A stretch of DNA of 6,597 nt from Candidatus Subteraquimicrobium carltonvillense (GTDB lineage Bacteria > Actinomycetota > Aquicultoria > Subteraquimicrobiales > Subteraquimicrobiaceae): assembly GCA_002339355.1 (NCBI GenBank), contig DDKQ01000013.1, forward strand, positions 1 to 6,597, in the 5' to 3' direction. A program made the position numbers and the translations under genes. Positions 5,628 to 6,597 of this stretch are shown piece after piece. The stretch's first letter is position 1. Each line of letters opens with the position of its first letter. The notes under the pieces were generated by a model, which was given only the letters and a program-made list of their open reading frames with translations, was not told the DNA's origin and did no database searches.

Positions 5628-6438
5628 GATAGCGCTCAAGGGATATTTTTTCTTCTTCGAGATACATTCGCTGCCTAGCTACGAGCAGATCGAAATCGAC
5701 TTGATGACCATCGAAGTCTGGTCCATCGACGCAGCAAAACTTAGTTTCTCCTCCCACGGAAACACGACAAGCTCCGCACATTCCCGTCCCATCGACCATA
5801 ATTGGATTGAGACTAACCATAGTTTTCACCCCAAAATCCAGGGTGGTCTTACAAACGAATTTCATCATGATCGCTGGACCCACTGCCATGACTAAATCCA
5901 CCTTCTTTTCTTGAAGGAGATCCCTTAAAGCGTCGGTGACCAGCCCATGACGGCCTTTACTTCCGTCATCCGTGGTGATGTAAAGTTCATCGCTGACCAT
6001 CTTCAGTTCATCCTCCCATACGAGGAGATTGGCACTTCTTGCCCCCAAGATGGTGATCACGTGATTTCCCGCATCTTTAAACGCTTGGGTAACGGGATAG
6101 ATGGGAGCAGCACCGACACCCCCTGCCACACAGATGACACAGCCATAATTTCCTATCTTCGTGGGATGCCCCAAGGGTCCCACGACATCAGCGAGGAGAG
6201 TGCCTTCGGATAGAGTCGCCAAATGCTTCGTCGTTTTACCAACTCCCTGGAAGATGATGGTCAGAGTCCCCTCCTTCCTATCGAAATCGGCAACGGTTAG
6301 AGGAATCCTCTCACCGCGCTCATCGATCCTTATGATGACGAATTGACCAGCCTCAACTTTTTTGGCGATATCCGGGGCTGAAATGCGGATCAAGCTAACC
6401 TCCGGTGAGAGTATCTTTTTCTCAAGAATCTCGAACAT
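5542..6438 (-). CDS. nfnA: NADPH-dependent ferredoxin:NAD+ oxidoreductase small subunit (NfnA)
   Basis: From ATG at 6438 this is a 298-residue protein. Residues 1-90 form a ferredoxin-reductase-type FAD barrel with GQFVIIRI and the flavin motif RIPLTVADF (44-52). Residues 98-200 form an NAD-binding fold (GGVGAAPIYP at 106). The C-terminal [2Fe-2S] region is DGTGMCGACRVSVGGETKFCCVDGP, with C221, C224 and C236 as likely ligands and D216 as the probable fourth, as reported for NfnA of Thermotoga. It pairs with NfnB to couple NADH and reduced ferredoxin oxidation to NADP+ reduction. The start is set by GAGGGAG 5 nt upstream; the frame stays open upstream, but that extension is not family-like. 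Conserved sequence ends near LEEEKISLERY (270). Residues 271-298, rich in Lys, Glu, Arg and Gly, are translated from the heptamer array and look like an acquired tail. Confidence 0.92.
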   Translation of the reverse strand: MFEILEKKILSPEVSLIRISAPDIAKKVEAGQFVIIRIDERGERIPLTVADFDRKEGTLTIIFQGVGKTTKHLATLSEGTLLADVVGPLGHPTKIGNYGCVICVAGGVGAAPIYPVTQAFKDAGNHVITILGARSANLLVWEDELKMVSDELYITTDDGSKGRHGLVTDALRDLLQEKKVDLVMAVGPAIMMKFVCKTTLDFGVKTMVSLNPIMVDGTGMCGACRVSVGGETKFCCVDGPDFDGHQVDFDLLVARQRMYLEEEKISLERYQTKTKDEGQGRAKDEKRKAEGECRKVKG

Positions 6439-6443
6439 AAAAA

Positions 6444-6450
6444 CTCCCTC
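6444..6450 (-). promoter_or_regulatory. ribosome binding site of nfnA
   Basis: GAGGGAG on the minus strand lies 5 nt before the ATG at 6438. It decides between this start and longer in-frame options, since the reading frame continues without a stop to the window edge. Confidence 0.8.
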
Positions 6451-6497
6451 ACTATATTTTCGCTTTGTACCATTAACAAGATGGGTTAACACCCTGG

Positions 6498-6579
6498 TCG
6501 GGGTGAAGTGCTCCGAAAACACCCCGAAGAACGCTGTCGCGTCTACGGGGCAGGCGCAGTTACGGCCGTTTACCCCCGT
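6498..6579 (-). promoter_or_regulatory. structured GC-rich leader upstream of nfnA with competing stems
   Basis: In transcript order (minus strand) four blocks occur: ACGGGG (6579-6574), CCCCGT (6550-6545), TCGGGGTG (6527-6520) and CACCCCGA (6505-6498). Blocks 1 and 2 can form a 6-bp stem enclosing the palindrome ACGGCCGT (6569-6562). Blocks 3 and 4 form a perfect 8-bp stem with a 14-nt loop. Block 2 can alternatively pair with block 3 (CCCCG/CGGGG). This is the layout of an attenuator-like or riboswitch-like leader, but I recognise no known class and the window ends here. It could instead be a remnant of a mobile element's end or noncoding RNA. Confidence 0.4.
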
Positions 6580-6597
6580 TGGCGAGTGAAACGAGTC

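Noticed and set aside
6451..6479. TTGTTA, 17 bp, TATAGT on the minus strand as an nfnA promoter
   Set aside because: Transcription would start inside the ribosome site, leaving almost no leader, and the -35 match is only four of six. Not listed as a feature.
6439..6597. In-frame open reading upstream of the nfnA ATG, which could extend NfnA or join it to an upstream gene
   Set aside because: The extension does not look like family sequence, the ATG at 6438 has a good ribosome site at proper spacing, and the region is dominated by inverted repeats.
6545..6597. Short similarity to the 23S rRNA stretch GGTAAACGGCGGCCGTAAC
   Set aside because: Only about a dozen bases resemble it, with a gap, and the flanks do not continue as rRNA.

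Overview
The window looks like chromosomal DNA of an anaerobic bacterium. The evidence is the NfnAB electron-bifurcating transhydrogenase pair (a hallmark of anaerobic energy metabolism), strong Shine-Dalgarno sites, and use of TTG and GTG starts. A thermophilic or subsurface Firmicute or deep actinobacterial lineage would fit, but no taxonomic marker is present and I do not assign one. Every recognised gene lies on the minus strand except one small membrane-protein gene at 3445-3636 (+).

Right part (3711-6597, minus strand): a structured GC-rich leader (about 6498-6579) precedes nfnA (5542-6438). A four-helix-bundle gene (5145-5540) and nfnB (3711-5126) follow. NfnA and NfnB normally form one heterodimer encoded by adjacent genes; here an AT-rich gene of the S23/four-helix-bundle family sits between them. 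It is bounded by arrays of degenerate 7-bp repeats that read in opposite orientations (5541-5627 and 5156-5183). The arrays are translated as the C-terminal tail of NfnA and the C-terminus of the four-helix protein. This looks like insertion of a small genetic unit into an operon without breaking it.

Middle (2460-3723): a type II toxin-antitoxin module (ribbon-helix-helix antitoxin 2929-3177, PIN-domain toxin 2501-2929) has a clear promoter overlapping a perfect 14-bp-arm inverted repeat (3200-3229), the likely autorepression operator. A 38-bp imperfect direct repeat (34/38 identical) flanks the whole promoter-antitoxin-toxin unit at 2460-2497 and 3262-3299, suggesting it is a cassette. To the right lie a pair of REP-like palindromes (3331-3373), the small plus-strand membrane-protein gene, and a foldable 77-bp element (3647-3723). 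This element lies between the convergent small gene and nfnB and supplies the last codons and stop of nfnB.

Left part (1-2407, minus strand): a two-gene cell-surface unit. The first gene encodes a 199-residue secreted Ig-like protein anchored by a C-terminal membrane helix. The second encodes a 568-residue exported protein with three tandem domains repeating with an exact 125-residue period, plus a different C-terminal beta domain. The arrangement recalls the DUF916/WxL surface-protein clusters of Gram-positive bacteria, although no canonical WxL motif is visible. Another degenerate array of about 7 bp units (10-54) begins at the stop codon of the 568-residue gene.

The main theme is small repeats at gene ends: heptamer arrays, REP-like palindromes, cassette-flanking repeats and a stop-supplying hairpin element, all placed at gene boundaries and in several cases translated.
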